From: Monosporascus cannonballus
Taxonomy: Eukaryota > Ascomycota > Sordariomycetes > Xylariales
Length of the DNA: 64,000 nt
Assembly: GCA_004154925.1 (NCBI GenBank)
Contig: QJNS01000068.1
Coordinates: 1-64,000 of the forward strand
Direction: 5' to 3'
Made by a program: the position numbers and the translations under genes. A model generated the notes under the pieces. That model made no database searches, had not been told where the DNA came from, and saw nothing but the letters and a program-made list of their open reading frames with translations. This document shows, in pieces, positions 22,787 through 37,500 of the stretch. The number at the start of each line of letters is the position of its first letter. Position 1 is the first letter of the stretch.

Positions 22787-24513
22787 CTAGTCCTCAAGAT
22801 ACTCGATCATAACCGTACCATTCTTGAGCCCGGCCTCCTCGATGGTCTTGTCGAGCTCCCCGATCAGGTCCCTGCCGGCGGGCATGGTCTTGAGCTCGAA
22901 GACGACGCCTGCCTCCTTGCCCTCGAGCGGCTCGGCCTTGAGCCACTCGTAGAGACGGCGCACGGGGTCCGCGACGGCGAAGCGGCGGATGACGCGACCG
23001 CCTGAGTGGCGGAACTGGATGCGGGTGGTGGTGGCCGGGTTGTGTTCCGGCTCCGTGTGGGGTTTCGTCGATGAGATTCTCTCGAAGGCCGCGTTTTCGT
23101 TCTCAACGCCCTGGTTCACGGCGGGCGGTGGCGATGCCGCCGCTTCCGCAGAGCCGCCCGTGAGGTCGAGGGGCTCGACTGTCGCTCTCTCCTTCCCTTT
23201 GCTGCCACTGATGTCCGGATTCGACTTCGTCAGCGCGTCCGGATCCTGCAGCACGCTGGAGCTCGAGGTCCCTCCGTTCGTCTCAAGGCTCTGTTTCAGC
23301 GCCAGTTCCATCATCTCGTCCTCGGTTAGTCGCCCATAGTCGATCGGTTTGGCCTTGGGCTTCGCCTTCACCACCGGGTTCTTGCTGTTCTTATGGAGGC
23401 TGTAGCGATCCAAAAACTCAACCAGGTCCGCGTGGAGTTCGGCGGGCGGCGGGAACGGAAGTCCTGACCATACCTTGACCTGCTCTCCCGTTCGCGGGTC
23501 GATGATAGATACATGAGGGTAATTATTGGGGTCCTCATGGGATTGGTTTGGGAAGTAAAATGTGATATAAGAGTCGGCGCGCGGATCTCCCTTTTCATAC
23601 TGTAGGAAGATAAAATGCTCGTTGATCAGGGACCTGATGTTCTCGTTCTTCCAGTGATCCCTGTTCAAGGCCTGACAGTTGAAGTCACTCATATCTTGAA
23701 GATTAACCAAAATCCACTTCTTTTCCTCTTTGCCAGTCTCTCTTGCGGCGTCCCATGATAGATGACTAAGCAGCTCGTGGGGAGGCCGGAACAGATCAGC
23801 TAATCGGCGAGATGCTGATGAAGTGCCCGCTGCACCCGGCCTCGTGACTGTCGGTGCCGGGGGTGCGTCAGGATCGTCCCAGACAGATTGATTGAACGGG
23901 TTTCGAGGTCCTGCATGGTTTCGTTAGTCATGATAGCCAATGATATCAAAGAGCGCAAGTATTCACCTTGTGTGTTGCCTGCGCGCCGTCGACGCAGCTG
24001 CTCCAGAACGGCGCTTTCCCGGTCGTCGTCCAAACTCCACGAGGGGTCGGGTGCTGCAAGCATCTCTGTCCGACGAGCTATCGGAGCTCTGACACCGTCA
24101 GCCGAGCCCGGGTTCTCTCCATACATCTCCTCTTGTAACCGTCTCGCCATCGCGGCGTCTTCCTCTTCCTGGGCGCTCCTCGCGATAGCCTGGACATGGT
24201 CATCGTCATTCGTTATGCCTAAGTCGTCATCTGTCATGGGAATGTCTGCCTCGTCGTCTGAATCTAAATGGATCACACCCTGGGCATCCTCCCGACCGGT
24301 CCTACCCGTACTTCGACTGCCATCAGCAGGGCGTGTTAAGCCTGCGGGGGCGGATGTGGCAGGTGTGGTGAAACTGGCCTGGAGGTCTGGGTTCTCGAAG
24401 AACAGTTGGATTGCCTGCATAGGATCGCCACCGGAAATCTCGAGATAGCCGCGGGCCACCTGTTCAGATGCGGTTCCCGTCACCGACATGAACTGCTCCA
24501 TATCTTCGTCCAT
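22787..24513 (-). CDS. UBA-UAS-UBX protein (Ubx5/UBXN7-like Cdc48 cofactor)
   Basis: Two exons, join(22787..23910, 23967..24513) on the minus strand, 556 residues. Domains in order: N-terminal UBA-like three-helix domain (about 1-45, EQFMSVTGTASEQVARGYL); acidic linker; UAS thioredoxin-like domain (about 225-345, including WILVNLQDMSDF and the PHVSIIDPRTGE turn); a ubiquitin-interacting motif EDEMMELALKQSLE; and a C-terminal UBX ubiquitin-like fold (about 475-556) ending VMIEYLED. This is the layout of fungal Ubx5 and animal UBXN7, which bridge ubiquitinated substrates (including cullin ligases) to Cdc48/p97. The canonical FPR loop of UBX is not exact here (TMPAGRDL). The intron is 56 nt with phase-correct join. 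Same strand as ECM29, another proteostasis gene. Confidence 0.92.
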
Positions 24514-25958
24514 CTTGTGAGGTTGTCGCTCAGCGATAGAGATGGCTCGTAGTGGGGTAGGACGGATACGAGGTGAGGGCTATTGCTGTGAGATGAAAAT
24601 ATGCCGAGGTAAGGCTTGCTCGGTAGGCGAAATCCTGTTTCGCAGGTGTGATATTGTAGATAGTGAGGAAGGTGTGGCAGAATGGAAGCAATGCAGTGGC
24701 GGCGTATGGACTGAACGACGAGGCAATCTTTTGAGTAGGGGCGCCTTCTAGAGCTCTCAAGGTGGTCCAGCCCACTATTTGTCCAGTATCAATCGAAGTC
24801 AGAACACGACAAAAGGTGCCAGAAACTCAAGGCGCTTCTTGCAAATAAATTTGAACGCATCAAGCATAAAAAGATATGACCGAGTATGAACAGGATAATA
24901 ATTCCCTATAGCCTATAGGTGCCTTATGGTAGGTTATGTGAGAAAGGCTGCATACACAGGTGCAATTGTCATTCATTAGTGCCTAAACATACATATGCAA
25001 CAAGTCGTGCTTCTTACAAGTAGGTGATAAGGCTGCTATTGTGACGCAACCCCCAAGGCGGGATAAGATAAAGCAAGTGAGATGGTGGGGGGGCTGATTA
25101 CTGATATCCACATTATCTACCCAAAGGAGTACTAAAGCTGAAGCCCGAAGTTCCTCCGGCGTTGCCTTGAATGAATATGGGTCTTACACGGAGTCACGGT
25201 GATGTTCAGTAGAATACAATGTTTCCGTTCTATCAGGAGTAAGGTTTTGAAGTAGTTGATTCGCAGTGCAATTTACGGCATCGAGAGCCGAGTACGTATG
25301 CTCTGATTGCTCCGTCTGCCCAGGTGCTCGCCCGGCGCGTCATAGGGCAAATTGCAGCCTCGCGGTACCCGGTTGACGCAAATATCAGGGCAGACCAAGG
25401 AAAGGGTTGGGCGTAATGCGAGGCGAAGTGAGGCGCTGCTGGTTACGCTGGAGAAACCATGGTACCTGTACGAAGTATTGTGAGAGACTGAGAGTCAAGG
25501 CGCGCTGGATCCCAGAGTTGTGGAGGAAACCATTGTACATTTCCAATTCTGTCGGTTAAAGATCCAAATCATGATAGTATCAGAGTTTGGTAGAAGGCGG
25601 ATACTCTTGCCAAAGGCGCCCACTGGAGGCTGGACCTACCCACTGAGTACCTACCCTAGTCGAATGAAGTCGTTGGAATCGTAGCGCCCCCCTGACGGCT
25701 ACCCAGCATGACCGACTACGCCTCAGTAACAGGTCCATGCCTATCATAGTGATTCACTAATCGCTTAATAAGTTTTCCGTGATTCATCAAGCCACTCCTT
25801 TGCGAGAGTTTTGAAATGACACATAGCAGGTACTCACTTCGCCATACGCGACGACTAAACAACGCATCAGAAATGTAGAAGGAAAAGCAAGCCGAAGGAG
25901 AAACAGTCAGTGGAATCTATTCATATCCCCGTTCTCAGTGCAGTTCCCCCAGGCTTGG
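24514..25958. other. Intergenic between UBX gene start and ECM29 end
   Basis: About 1.4 kb with UBX promoter and ECM29 3' flank. No further gene seen. Confidence 0.6.
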
Positions 25959-28900
25959 TTAGACATCCATTAGCTCGCCGGTCACTCTGCTCAGCAATTT
26001 CTGCACATCCAGGGACCTCTCCCCCTCGGCCATGACCTTCACCTTCTGTCTAACCTCCTCCACCATGGCCCCTTGCTCCGCCAGGCGTCCAAAGACACAC
26101 TTCTTCCACGCCTGCACAAACGCGAGCAGCGTCTTAGCTCTGGTCGAGCGCTGGCTCTCCAGTACTACGTCGGCTTCATCGGCGACGATCAGCCAGAACC
26201 ATCTTATAGCCAGGATGCCTGAACCTGATTTCGCTGGGCTCCCGAACGTAGAGGTGGCAGCCACGTTCATGAGGTCGATCGCGCCGGCGAACCACGCGTC
26301 TCTGGCAACTGCAATCGCTTTTCTGGCACCCTCAACAACAGTCGCGACCTCATCGAGCACAACGGCAGGGTCGGACCTCATCTTCGGACGATTGTAGGCC
26401 GTCAAGATGGCCTTCAGCGCGGCGGCCGTGGCCCTGCGCTCGAGCTCCGTGAGCGAGTGGGCGGCCTTGTCCTCCTGGTCGAGGTGATCTTTCACGAGCT
26501 CAACGACATCCTTGTACATGTCGAGGTCCTCGCGCGCGGCGGCGAAGTCGCCGAGCGCCTCGAGGGCATGGGGACGGTAGTCATCATTGTTGCGCTTCGC
26601 CTCGCGGAGCGCGATCTTCTTCATCTGCGCAGCGACGGCGGCGTCAGACGACCAGAGACTCCGGGAGTGTCGGACGAAGACGGGGAATGCGGCCACGAGC
26701 TTCTCCTTGTCTCTGAAGGTCTTGAGCGCGAGTGACCGGTCCAGAACAGGCCATATGCGGCGGAGGGTGGCGTCACTGAACTGCGCGTTGGAGTCCGTGG
26801 CGCCGGCGGCGAGGGCGGCGATCATGGACGCGATCGCCAGGGCGGCGCCATGTTGCAGCGCCCACTTGGACGTGCCGAGGCCCCGCTCGACGAAGTCCGC
26901 GATCTCGTCTACGAATCTCTTGACGGTATGGCTGCCGCCGGCGTGCTGGCTCCAGACGGCCTCAAACTCCTCGGCCACATACTCGTCGGTGTCGTGCCGC
27001 GAGAGGTAGGCGAAGGGCAGCAGGCTGGCCTCGAGGTCCGTGAACGCGTCGGGTGACACCTTGGCGATCGCCAGCACAGCGTCGGCGACCTTCTGGCGTC
27101 GCGCGTCGTCCTCGGCCGCGAAGTACAGGTCCGCGAGGCGCGCCGTGAAGCGGTCGCGTGTCTCCGGCGACGCTGCGCGCAGCAGGTATGCCGAGCTCCG
27201 GGCATACGCCTTGCTGGCCTCGTGGTTGCGGTCCAGGATCTGCATCTCCATCGCCTTGAGGAACGCGGCGTTGTACGGCAGTAGCAGGATGCTGTGGCGC
27301 AGCGACAAGGTGCTGAGCACCTCGCTGCAGCCGACCTTCGTCTGCATCCCGATCGCCGACTTGATCGTCTGCACTAGCTGCGGCGCGAGTTCCTTCATCA
27401 CGCCTTCGTCGGTGAAGCGTAGGCAGTTTACGACACACTCGAAAATGGGAGACTGCGTGGCCGCGCTGCTGCGGAGCTTGTCGAAGTGCTCGCGATCTTC
27501 TTCGTCCGCTCTCTGGTAGTAGTAATTCACCATCTCCGGCTCTACGGTGCTCAGAAGGCCTAGGCAGTGGGTGACGATGCTCGGGATGAACGACTTTAGT
27601 ACGTCGCCTCCGTTCTTGACCACGTCGAGCACCGTAGTGATTGCCATTATCTTAACTTCCTGCACCGAGTGTTCGATGCCCTTATCAGAGAGCAGGAACG
27701 GCAAGACCTGGGCTACCATCGCCCGCGCCGAGGCGGACGAGTTGTTCTCCTGCAGTTGCGTGACTAACGTCTTGGACAGGCTCATGCACAGCTTCACAGC
27801 AGCTTTCCTGACCGACTCTTTCCTATCATCGAGCACCTTCAGTGTCACGCGCCATATTTCGGTATAGTACTTCTCGTATTTCGGAAACGACTGGCCGTAG
27901 ATGAGCTCGGCAATAGCCGCGCAGCTAGCTTCGCGGACGCGCCATTCCTTTCCATCCAGAACGCTCTTTAGTAGATCGTCCATGATGGCGTCGAAATACT
28001 GATCGATAACTGCGGTTGAGTCTTTGACCACGGCCTTCCAAATGTCATCCATCGACCTCCTCACGTTGGCATTCGGGTCGAAGCGGTAACGGTACAGCTT
28101 AGGGTATATCTTCGGGTCCAACTCGGCGTCGGAGAGAATATTACTGAGACCGAATCGTCCGAAGGCAGACCGTGCTGTCCATGTTGCTGCGTTTGTCGCG
28201 AGAGCCATAAACTTGTAAATGAGACTTTGGTCGCCCACTTCGTTGGCAAGGCTGATGATATCTTTGTAAGAGGTGACGGACTTTCCCTCCCCGGTGGGGA
28301 GAGCCCCTGCGTCGAATAGTTCGGTATCTTTATCAACCTTGAGTTGGGTCTTGCTTCCGGTGAAGCTGGCGACCAGGTCCTTAACAAGGTCGCCTTTAAG
28401 CGATTCATCGCCCCTCTCATACACCAATGCTAAGCCACGCGACGCGGTTTCTTGCACGAGTTCATCCCGGGCCGCAAGGAGCCGCATGAATGCGACTTGG
28501 CACTCGCGTAATCTGGCTTGGATCTCCGGCAGGCTTGAACAATACTGGATGACGCAGAAGAGCCATATACCCGAAGCCTTCAACAGTGACGGCTTTGTAG
28601 TCTTGCAATCAGTGATGAGCTTATCCAGAGTGGCGGTGATCTCTGACGGCCTCTTGCCAAGAGCGTTGATTATGTCGGATTCGCCCGAACCCGTAGGTTG
28701 TACATCGAGATCGAGCTGTACCGCATCGGAATCCCATCGTGCGATGGCAGCAGCTATTGCTTCGCCCGTTGCAAGGTGTACTTCTGTCCTCTTCGTTTCT
28801 GACAACCCAAGTAATGCATCTAGAATCTTTGATACATGAGTTGTATCGCCAATTGATTCACTGGCGAAGCCAGGGATTGCTAGACGTCCGATGGCTTTGA

Positions 28901-31554
28901 TCGCTCTCTCGTTGTTGGATGATGCTAGTTTGGATAGGGAGTTCAAAATGTCGGTCAGTTGTCCACCATTGCCCGGGAAAGCCAAACCTGCTGTCCAAAG
29001 CTGGCTCATAACGTCGATAGACACGTCCCTGATACTCAGGTCTGGGCTTTTCAGAGAGGCGGCGAAAGTCTGATGAAGAAACTCGACTTGATACAACGCA
29101 TCCGTCCCGTCGAGTTTGCCGTAGTAAGCGGCATGAGATAGGTGACTGCCGAGACAAGCCAGCGAACCCTGGTACTCCGTGGACTGGGACGGTGAAGGGT
29201 CTCTACACGATTCGATAAAACCTCGTAATTTGGAGATAGAGGAGGACGATTGTTCATCCCACGGTGAAAGGATCCCGAAAGCCTTCGTAGCCAGTTGCCT
29301 TACTTTCTGGTTGTTTGACTTCATCACCTGGAGCAATTCTACAGCCCTCGTCGATAATGGCCTGATGACGGCTTCCGTAGGCGCGAACGACAGGACTTCG
29401 GCTAGGCAGGTCACGCATTCTTCTGCGCCGACATCGGGGTGGTCTCGAATCCCATCGAGGGCGGCGTGTAAAAGTTTGACGAGACACTCGTAGTCCCCAA
29501 GTTCCATGAGCCTTTTTCTGAGGATGCCTCGAGTTCCAACGTCATTTTGTAGCGTTGTTCCTAGTTGTGATTCCCAGTCTACCTCAAAATCTTTATGACC
29601 AAGTGTAGCGACGAACAGCATTTGCTTGATAAAGCGTAATGTAATGGGGAAGGTTGGGAGACGATCGTTTGGAAATAAGGTGTACCGCGATATTTGGTCG
29701 ATGACCATTTCATCCCCTTCAGTTTCACGGGACGTTGTATAAAGGAACGCGCGAGTCATTTCCTCCCAGCTAGGAAGCTCCAATTCATCGTCAGGATGTA
29801 GTTTTGTTGCCCACCAAGGATCAAGCCCCCTCTGCCCCTCTTCGAGCACGTCGCGTCGTTCAGATTCATCGCCATTCAAAGCTAGAATGTCAATCCACCG
29901 GGCTTTAATGTTGCTGTACGGTAAACAGTTATTAGCGAAGCGAGCAGCCACATGCCGAGCGGTCCGGATGCCTTGTCTATCCGGCAGGGTCATATATTCT
30001 AGAAGCAGTATCTCCAGATCGCGTTGCTCGGTTAGCGTGGTCGGCCGGAACAGGCCCATCATGCTCGATAGAGCGCTCTCTATATGGACCACAATGCCCG
30101 GGCTGGGATCTGAAACGAGGGAGTCAAAGAGCCACTTCAAAAGGGAGTCCTTGGCTTTGTGGTCGAAATTGCTTCCCCTCGCCAAAGTGCCTATCGTCTC
30201 GTACACGTTTGCACGTAGTCTCAATTCGTCCTGGAACTGAGCCTGATTAGCATGAGGGTTGGGTTGCGGCCATCCTTGCCCAAGGATGTAGTCCTTTAAG
30301 GTTAGGACTAGTGCCGGTCCGATATCGTGGTCGATATCGCTAGAACACGAGCTGTTCCTGGCAAACCAAGCAAGGAAAGTAAGTAGAGCCTTGTGCAAAC
30401 GCAGCGCTTCAAGGCCAAGGACAGCCGCTTCGTCTCCAGATGTTAGACGGAAGTCTTTCTTCACAGCTTCTACTACTTCCCCCTTGAAAGTACACGCAGC
30501 TACCGATTTTGACAACAGCCTGAGAATCTGCATCCGATGGGCAGCAGGGAGCCGGTTATGTGCATCGAAAAGGGCTGTGATAATGTTACCATCCTCAAGA
30601 TTGACGCCTGACCTCTTTAGAACGTCATCTGCTATGAAAGTAATCCGGGAGTCGGCAGAGCCTGCCGCACAAATGACTGGTAAGTAGCGCTCTTCGTCTG
30701 TGAATGCGCCACTTGCGAGAAAGTTAACAGCTTTTATCTTGCATTCGGCTAAGCTTAGACTATTCGGCGCATTTGGCCGCCAGGTATGAGGGTTGTTGTT
30801 TCGTAGGAATGCTATATCGTCCCTTGCAAGGCCAGACGGCGAAATTGCCAGTAGCCTATCAAGATCCTCTTCCGAAGCCAAGGCCAAGTCTTGCCGGAGT
30901 AGAAACAGCTTGCCTAGCCATTGCGAAATGTAAGTGGCGTCTGACGGGTCAGACAAGCTAATGGCACTGCGGAGTGAGAGATCTTCACTAGTGCCTCGGC
31001 TCGGCATCTTTATATCGAGAAGCAAGCGCAAGAAGATATTGAAGAATCCAGTGGCACTCGCGGGGATCGTCTCCTTGGAGATTCCCTTCAGCGCGATTGG
31101 AAGCAACCCCTGACGTTCCTGCAGGTCAAGTCGGAGAACACCTTGCTTGACAAGACTAAGATCGAGCTGCTTTACCATAGGCGACGTCGTCTGCTTGTAC
31201 TGCTCCAGCAAGGCTTTGACGGGCAACATCACCCTTAGGCTTGAAGTTAGCTTGAACAAAGAGAAAGCGGAGTCCCTAAAACGCACCCAGACGGCTTCGC
31301 AAAGTTGTTGACACTAATAAAGGCTTGAAATGCCTACGCGGGGATCAGCCTTCATGTTACGTGCGAGTAAGGGAGTGCTCATTGCTCACAGCATCGCGAA
31401 CCGCTTTATGCGGGCTGCCTGCCTTCTCCAGAAGTGGCACAAGCTGTGTCTGAAGCGCATCGCTTAACTTCTTCTCATCACCAGAGACATTCGCAAGCTT
31501 AAAGCGTATTGATGAAACGAATCGAAGTTCGGTTCCTTCGTTGGACATCGACAT
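25959..31554 (-). CDS. ECM29: Proteasome adaptor and scaffold protein ECM29
   Basis: Large HEAT-repeat protein that binds and quality-controls the 26S proteasome. The model is join(25959..31313, 31390..31554) on the minus strand, 1839 residues, close to the usual ~1850. Exon 1 starts MSMSNEGTELRF and contains KLSDALQTQLVPLLEKAGSPHKAVRDA, the family N-terminus. The long exon has repeated helical pairs throughout, including KVLDDRKESVRKAAVKLC and QVLPFLLSDKGIEHSVQEVK. The frame is open for over 5.3 kb. Odd point: between the exon junction and VMLPVKALLEQYK there are about ten more residues than I expect, and they include a GCTAAC branch-point-like sequence, so a second small intron near 31240-31300 may have been missed. 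I could not find phase-compatible sites for it. Confidence 0.92.
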
Positions 31555-34500
31555 CTTTCGACGATGCTTTGGTGGCCGGCGATAGTGGGGAATGGGTAGA
31601 GCCGGGTGGCATGAAGAAAGACTCACGAGCGCAGAGTCGTTATTATAGGACTCGAATTAAGCGTCGCTTACGAAGGTTCTATAGAAATATATGGACATGG
31701 GCCGTTCTTCAATTCCCAATATCCTTTTTAAAATCCATATGCCTCGTCGGTTAGGCAAAGCAGCACACGTCAAAGGGTGACGCAGGGCTTGGGTACCTAA
31801 GTAATTCGGTGACTGGCCGCTGTGGAGTGGGCGCAAGGCATGATGAGAGATGTCGCCACACTGTGGCGCATGCTCGCGAGCAAGTTTTCTCAATTGCCTA
31901 CCAACTACCAGTTCACCTTTAACTTGTCTCAATGAAACATCCCATCGTGACTTGAAACGAACGAGATGAATGCCGTGGGGAAAAAGCTCTCATCACTAGA
32001 TCCCAGAAATTAATCAAGAATTTGGCACAGAATTCGATATGTCTTGCTGTTATGACAACCTTTGTTTTCAGAAGCAATATTCCTGGGTGAGAGATCCGGA
32101 GCGGTCCGTTGTAAGCGAGATGCAAGACAAAATCCTCGAATCAATATCAGTACTTAGTAGCTCCCATAGCCTATTACGAAGCAGCGCTTCCTGCCGGGAT
32201 CGATCACTTAATGAGCGAGACGTAAGCATCATTCAGCGGAACCTGATTACTCCAATATCGGCCGGTACTTATATTTGCAGCATTGCCGATCAAGCAATCT
32301 GTTTAGCAGAGTTTCCAAGGACCTTGGATACGAGGCCACGGCTCTGAGGTGGGATAATTTTATACAGCTCCTCAAGCCCAATGGTACGTGAACGATACAA
32401 CATCATAAGCTTCAAACCCCATCCACCAATACACCCACCGCTGACGCTCGATATTAAAACCTTAGCAGTCTGTAGGTCAGCCCTTCAGGGCCGTCCTTAC
32501 GATTAATGACAACTTTGCGATGACGAACGAGTGCTAGGTAGCTCGCATCATTATCAAGCACTGCATAACTTCATTTGATGTATTGTATGGCTTAGCCGAC
32601 ATGCTTATTGGTGATAACATAAAGCCTTATAGGGAACTTACGGAGCTAAATGTTTAGGTATCTAGTGAAAAGCGATCTCTTTCCGTTTGGTGGGTAGACG
32701 GAAGAAAGCTCGGATGCGCGGGAGAAGGAGACTTGTTAAAGTGGGCGTCAGCCCAGCAAACTCCACACGCTATTCGAAACCGGCTCTAGATGCTTAAAAG
32801 CGGCGAGAAAAAAAACATCGAACGAGTCAGAACGAGTGAATGGCAACGGCACCTTCAAGAAATCGATTTCTATCCATGGCAGCCGAGTTATTACAAAGCA
32901 TGACTCCAAATCATGGGTCGTACTGTACCTGATAATGAGTTGTAGCGCTGTGCAACGTCAACGACTCCTCAATTTCGACAGATCGGTCACCAATAAAGTT
33001 TGCTAGGGCCAAAGCCCGGAGCGCGACATCGAAACCCACTCAGACCTCAGAGAATTAGGTGAATGTTTGCGTCTCGCCAAACCCACTCTAAGGTACTTTT
33101 TCTGATCGATGTGCAGGGCCCGATGTCGTACATAACCTACCAACCTATCCGCCAGCGACGATGAAAATTTCGAGATGGGTCCCGGGTTTGGCGCTAGTGG
33201 CTACTTGCATGCGCGTAATTGCGCGTTAACTAGTATAGACTAGAGTAGGTGTGGAAAAAGAAGGAGGGCTATGGTAGGTGACTTGTGGATTAGCGATCGC
33301 GCAACACCGCCCCCGCTGGTTGCAGCAGTGTAGGGGTTGGTATTGACTTCAGCCGAGCTGAAAATCAGAAAAGTTCAAATAAGACCAAACGCGTTGCCGG
33401 TGCGTATGTATTCAGGCGCCGCTGTCCGGAGACACAGACAGTTCTGCCACCCCATCTGTGCTGTATATCGACTACAGCATCATGAGGCAGTCCCCCATAT
33501 GCTGTCTCGTATTCTTTTCTGATCACAACACTGACAGGGAAGCTGTTCAGAATCGTAAAGATGCTTACTGGTATTCTGGTAGGTTACACTAGTCTCGATG
33601 TCCTGTATCATCTGAAGGGGTTCAGCAAGACAGGGGTGCGGTAGATCGTTGCATTTCCTGGGGCTGCAATGCCACGCGCTGATTTGAGATTCAGTCCCAG
33701 ATTTCGTATGGGCTCGCTAAGCTAGTATTCCACACGTGGAATTCTCGGCTGGCGACTGGTGAGCCCTAACCTCCTTGCCCGCTACGGCAAGACCGTACCA
33801 TGATGCTGAGTGGGCTGACCGGCGGTTGGCTGACAGCACCGGCAATACAGAGTAGGCTGATCTCAGCACGACGAAAGATAAACGACAAGGTACCCATTGC
33901 AGGCATCGCGCTGCAATATTAACCAAAGTCACTTCGGACTCTCAGATCTGTTCCTGGACCGCTGCAGCCCAATGTTGCCCCAAATACCCGCCAAGTGGCC
34001 AGGGATCCCAGTGACGACGGCATGTCCGTGCCAGCTTTGGAAACGCCGAAGCGCAAAACGGGGTCGCGAAGGCGTCGGACTTACACAAAGCGGAATGGTG
34101 TCTTGATCCGTGAAATGTGGTCGAGACAGTATATCCATCGCTCCCGTCACTTTGGGTGAAGATACCCGTTTACAACCCGGCGACTCGAGGCTGGGCGCTG
34201 TTGGTGGTTCCTGGGCATGAGAGCAAACGCCGATAGTCCGAGCTCGCGCATGTCTCTATTCTTGGAATCATAGAACCAGGGGTTTGTCCAGAACGAATAG
34301 ACCAGTAAGAGGAAACTCTCCCTACACCTTGAAAGGAGGCTTCCTCGCCAAGCAAGCCGGCAGCTAAAAGCCCATAACAGTATAATAATACTGCGGTATT
34401 GAATCTCTTGCCCGGGTTGGAGGCAGGCTGCTGAACATACTCGGTACCTTTTCCATTTCTCTTAACTGCAACGTGTAGTTTCGGGATGACGACACCGAAT

Positions 34501-37500
34501 CGACTGCTGTGGAGATTTATGGAATAGCATTCGTCGATCAGGCCCCACAGGCTTCGGGGTCCGGATTGCTAATAGTAGGTATTTACCTACATATGCGTGC
34601 GCTTTTGCTACGAGTTACCGGAGACCGGGCAAGGTTGATTTATTAAGAATCGGGGCCGTCACACTTCAACCCGAAGTGCTCCTGTATGAGATACTTCGCT
34701 GATCTCCCGGTCGCCTGAAGTTAAGGATATACATGTCCATCTCCGTTGCTAGCGGCACACCCCTGCTGTGCTCGACCGCTGGGCGGGTGTCCTACATAAT
34801 GTCATTTCAAGCCCTTGCAGCGACAGATCCTCCGCATCTTCTAAGCTGGGTACAGGAGGCATCTACCTATCTGCACAGGACCACTACGTAATGGCTTGGG
34901 CTACCTACGCTCCAAGCTCGAGGTGAATCTCAGATTCCATCTCGTCCTACATCTTACACTCTACACCACATGCACGAGGGAATACCTGCATGCCCCAGCT
35001 ACAAGATCTGCCGTAATTTCACTAGAAGAGTTTGCGTTCTCACCCCCTCTATCTTCTCCTCCCGGTCCGAAAATGATCAAAGCATTCATATCTTCCCTTT
35101 CCCAGTCTTGCCAGTGCGAAGTTAAATATAAGGCATATTGCGGACCTAGAAAAGTACAAGTTCATGTTGGTGGTTACGTACCTTGACTATTCAGGTACCA
35201 TATGCCACACACTTGTTCGGCATCGAAAAGATATCGGCTTCGTCACTCGCCTGTTATTCCTACGGGAAGAATGCCTGATTTTGGGCCATCTTATGACTGT
35301 ATTGACTGTATTGTACAGCAGGGCCCCATCCCGTATTCAGAGCCAGGTATCCGTACTACAGACATGTATTTATGATCACTTACAGTACTGTGATTGCTTC
35401 AACGTTTGCAATACATGCCTACCTACTTACATGCAGGCATACGATATACATCATACAGTATACTCCTACGTATACTGTACTGCGATGTCTCTATATCGTT
35501 GTTCGGGTTTGGCGTAGCGGGCGGACAGGCACTGGGCTTACATACTAGCGTATCAGATAGTGGCCACACGATGGGCCCTATTTTTTTAAGTTCATGGTTG
35601 CGCGCGCAGAGGATGGTGCGATCCACTCCGGGCCATTGGGAGGACTTTCCCTGTCTCGTCTCCCTCCTCCGGTTACTGGCCCTCTCCACCCAAGCCGATT
35701 TAGATTCCACCAAATTTTCTTTCCCACTCTTAACCCTCATCATCCACACCCAAGAGCAAACCCAAACCGGCACTATCGTTGTTGTCTTTTGTTTCTTGCT
35801 TGTTGTGTGTTTTCTGATTTTTCTTCTCACTCCCTCCCTCCTTTACTTTTCCTTCCCCCTCGTTCCTTGAGAGGTCTCTAATTAAACATCCGAGTCAGCA
35901 TCTGTCTCCCAATCAGCTACTCGAGTTCCCTTGCGTGCGTTTGTTCAAGAGGCATCATCATTTTGTGCTTGTTATCCTCGGTGTGTCTGTGAAGTGTGTG
36001 CGTGCTTGCAGTCCACCTTGGTAGCTCGTCTCCCTTTGGCGTTCCCCTTCAATCTATCGGATCGTCGCAAAGCTCCACTTCCGGGGTTTCTTACAAGATA
36101 TTACGGCCGACTTCCATTTCCTCTAAGGCACAACGCGTGCTTCTTGAGTTGATTCAAGAAAGCAGTAGTTATTCTGCTGCCCAAGTCGCCCTGGCGTTCC
36201 TCCGGTCCTTCTGCTACTGGCGTTGATAAGGCGCTCTGTGTCCGCTGCTTCGCGACGTTGTATGAGCAAAGTCTTGTTTGGTGCCTAAAAGTAAGTCTTC
36301 TGCCTTTTATTTCCAGCTCTGCCTTCACGTTCCGTGGGCATTTCAGCGTTCGGGGCCACCCAATATGTGTGCGAGGATATATCCGAATTTTAGATCACAG
36401 CTATGTCCTCTGGCCGAGTAGCAAAGTCACTCTGCTTGGTGGGCAATACCCGACTACTCAGAAGTAGATATAGCACCTCCCTGGCATGAATGCGCCCCTG
36501 TGCGGTAACGGGTTCTTGGCATGTTCATGTCTTGACTACAAACTGCATCTCCAAGTGCACCCTAAGCTTCCATCGAGGCATCTTCTATGGATTCGGGACC
36601 AGAGACGAGAGCAGCCGATTTTCACGGTACTCGACGAGGACTTCCCAGGGTGCTTAGAGGTCCTTCACATGCGCAACTAATTGATGTCATGCCCCGCATA
36701 CTAGCACCTTTCGTGCTAAGTCCTATCTGTCACCTCGGTCAACCCATGTCTCAATAATCTTTCAGCAATCGGCCCCACTCCCGAACCAATCCTTTCCCCC
36801 GGTGACAAAAGCATCACTGATGCTTGACAAGTTGCGATGAAGGGGGCTATGGACATAGCTGGTACACGACCTCTAGATGGCGAGTTTCTGCATCCCGTTC
36901 GAACCGACCCAATGCCGCGCTATTGGACAGCAGCCTATGGCTATGGCATTGTTCATCATCCCTTTGGTACAACTATGTGCAAAAGATTCGAATGTGAATG
37001 GTGCAATAACGTTATCTATTGGGCGACTGCTACTTGAGGACTCGCTTCTCGATTATATACCGCGACGCAGCCAAGAATGATTCAAGAAGCGAAGGAGGAA
37101 CTCGAACTTCCCGTCCATCCGGCAGACCAAAAGCCGATATATACGCTGTAGGCTAGGAACGTTCTTGTCGCCTAGCAGCTGTTTCGGTCACCACTATGAG
37201 CGAATTTGAGGCCCGACTGCAAATTTCGATAGCCAGTTGTCGCTTGACATGGACGCGTTTGCACATACTGATATGTCAGATCTGACGATTCGGTCCACTT
37301 CCCGGTGCCTCGGTTATTTTTGGATTCTTAGCGCCTGGTGACCCTCTTTTCGATTTCCTTGCCGGCTCTTTCAGTTGTCGATTGTACAGCCTAAACGCAA
37401 GATCGACTGCGGCGGAACTTGGGGCCATGGATAAACCTGTCGACTTCGTCATCTTATTCTCGAGGCTATGATCTTCAATACCGCCGGCAGCAGTGGGGAT

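Noticed and set aside
37090..37142. Possible minus-strand tRNA-Pro (T arm GGGAA-GTTCGAG-TTCCT, TGG in a loop)
   Set aside because: The T arm folds, but no acceptor or D stem pairs; at most a relic.
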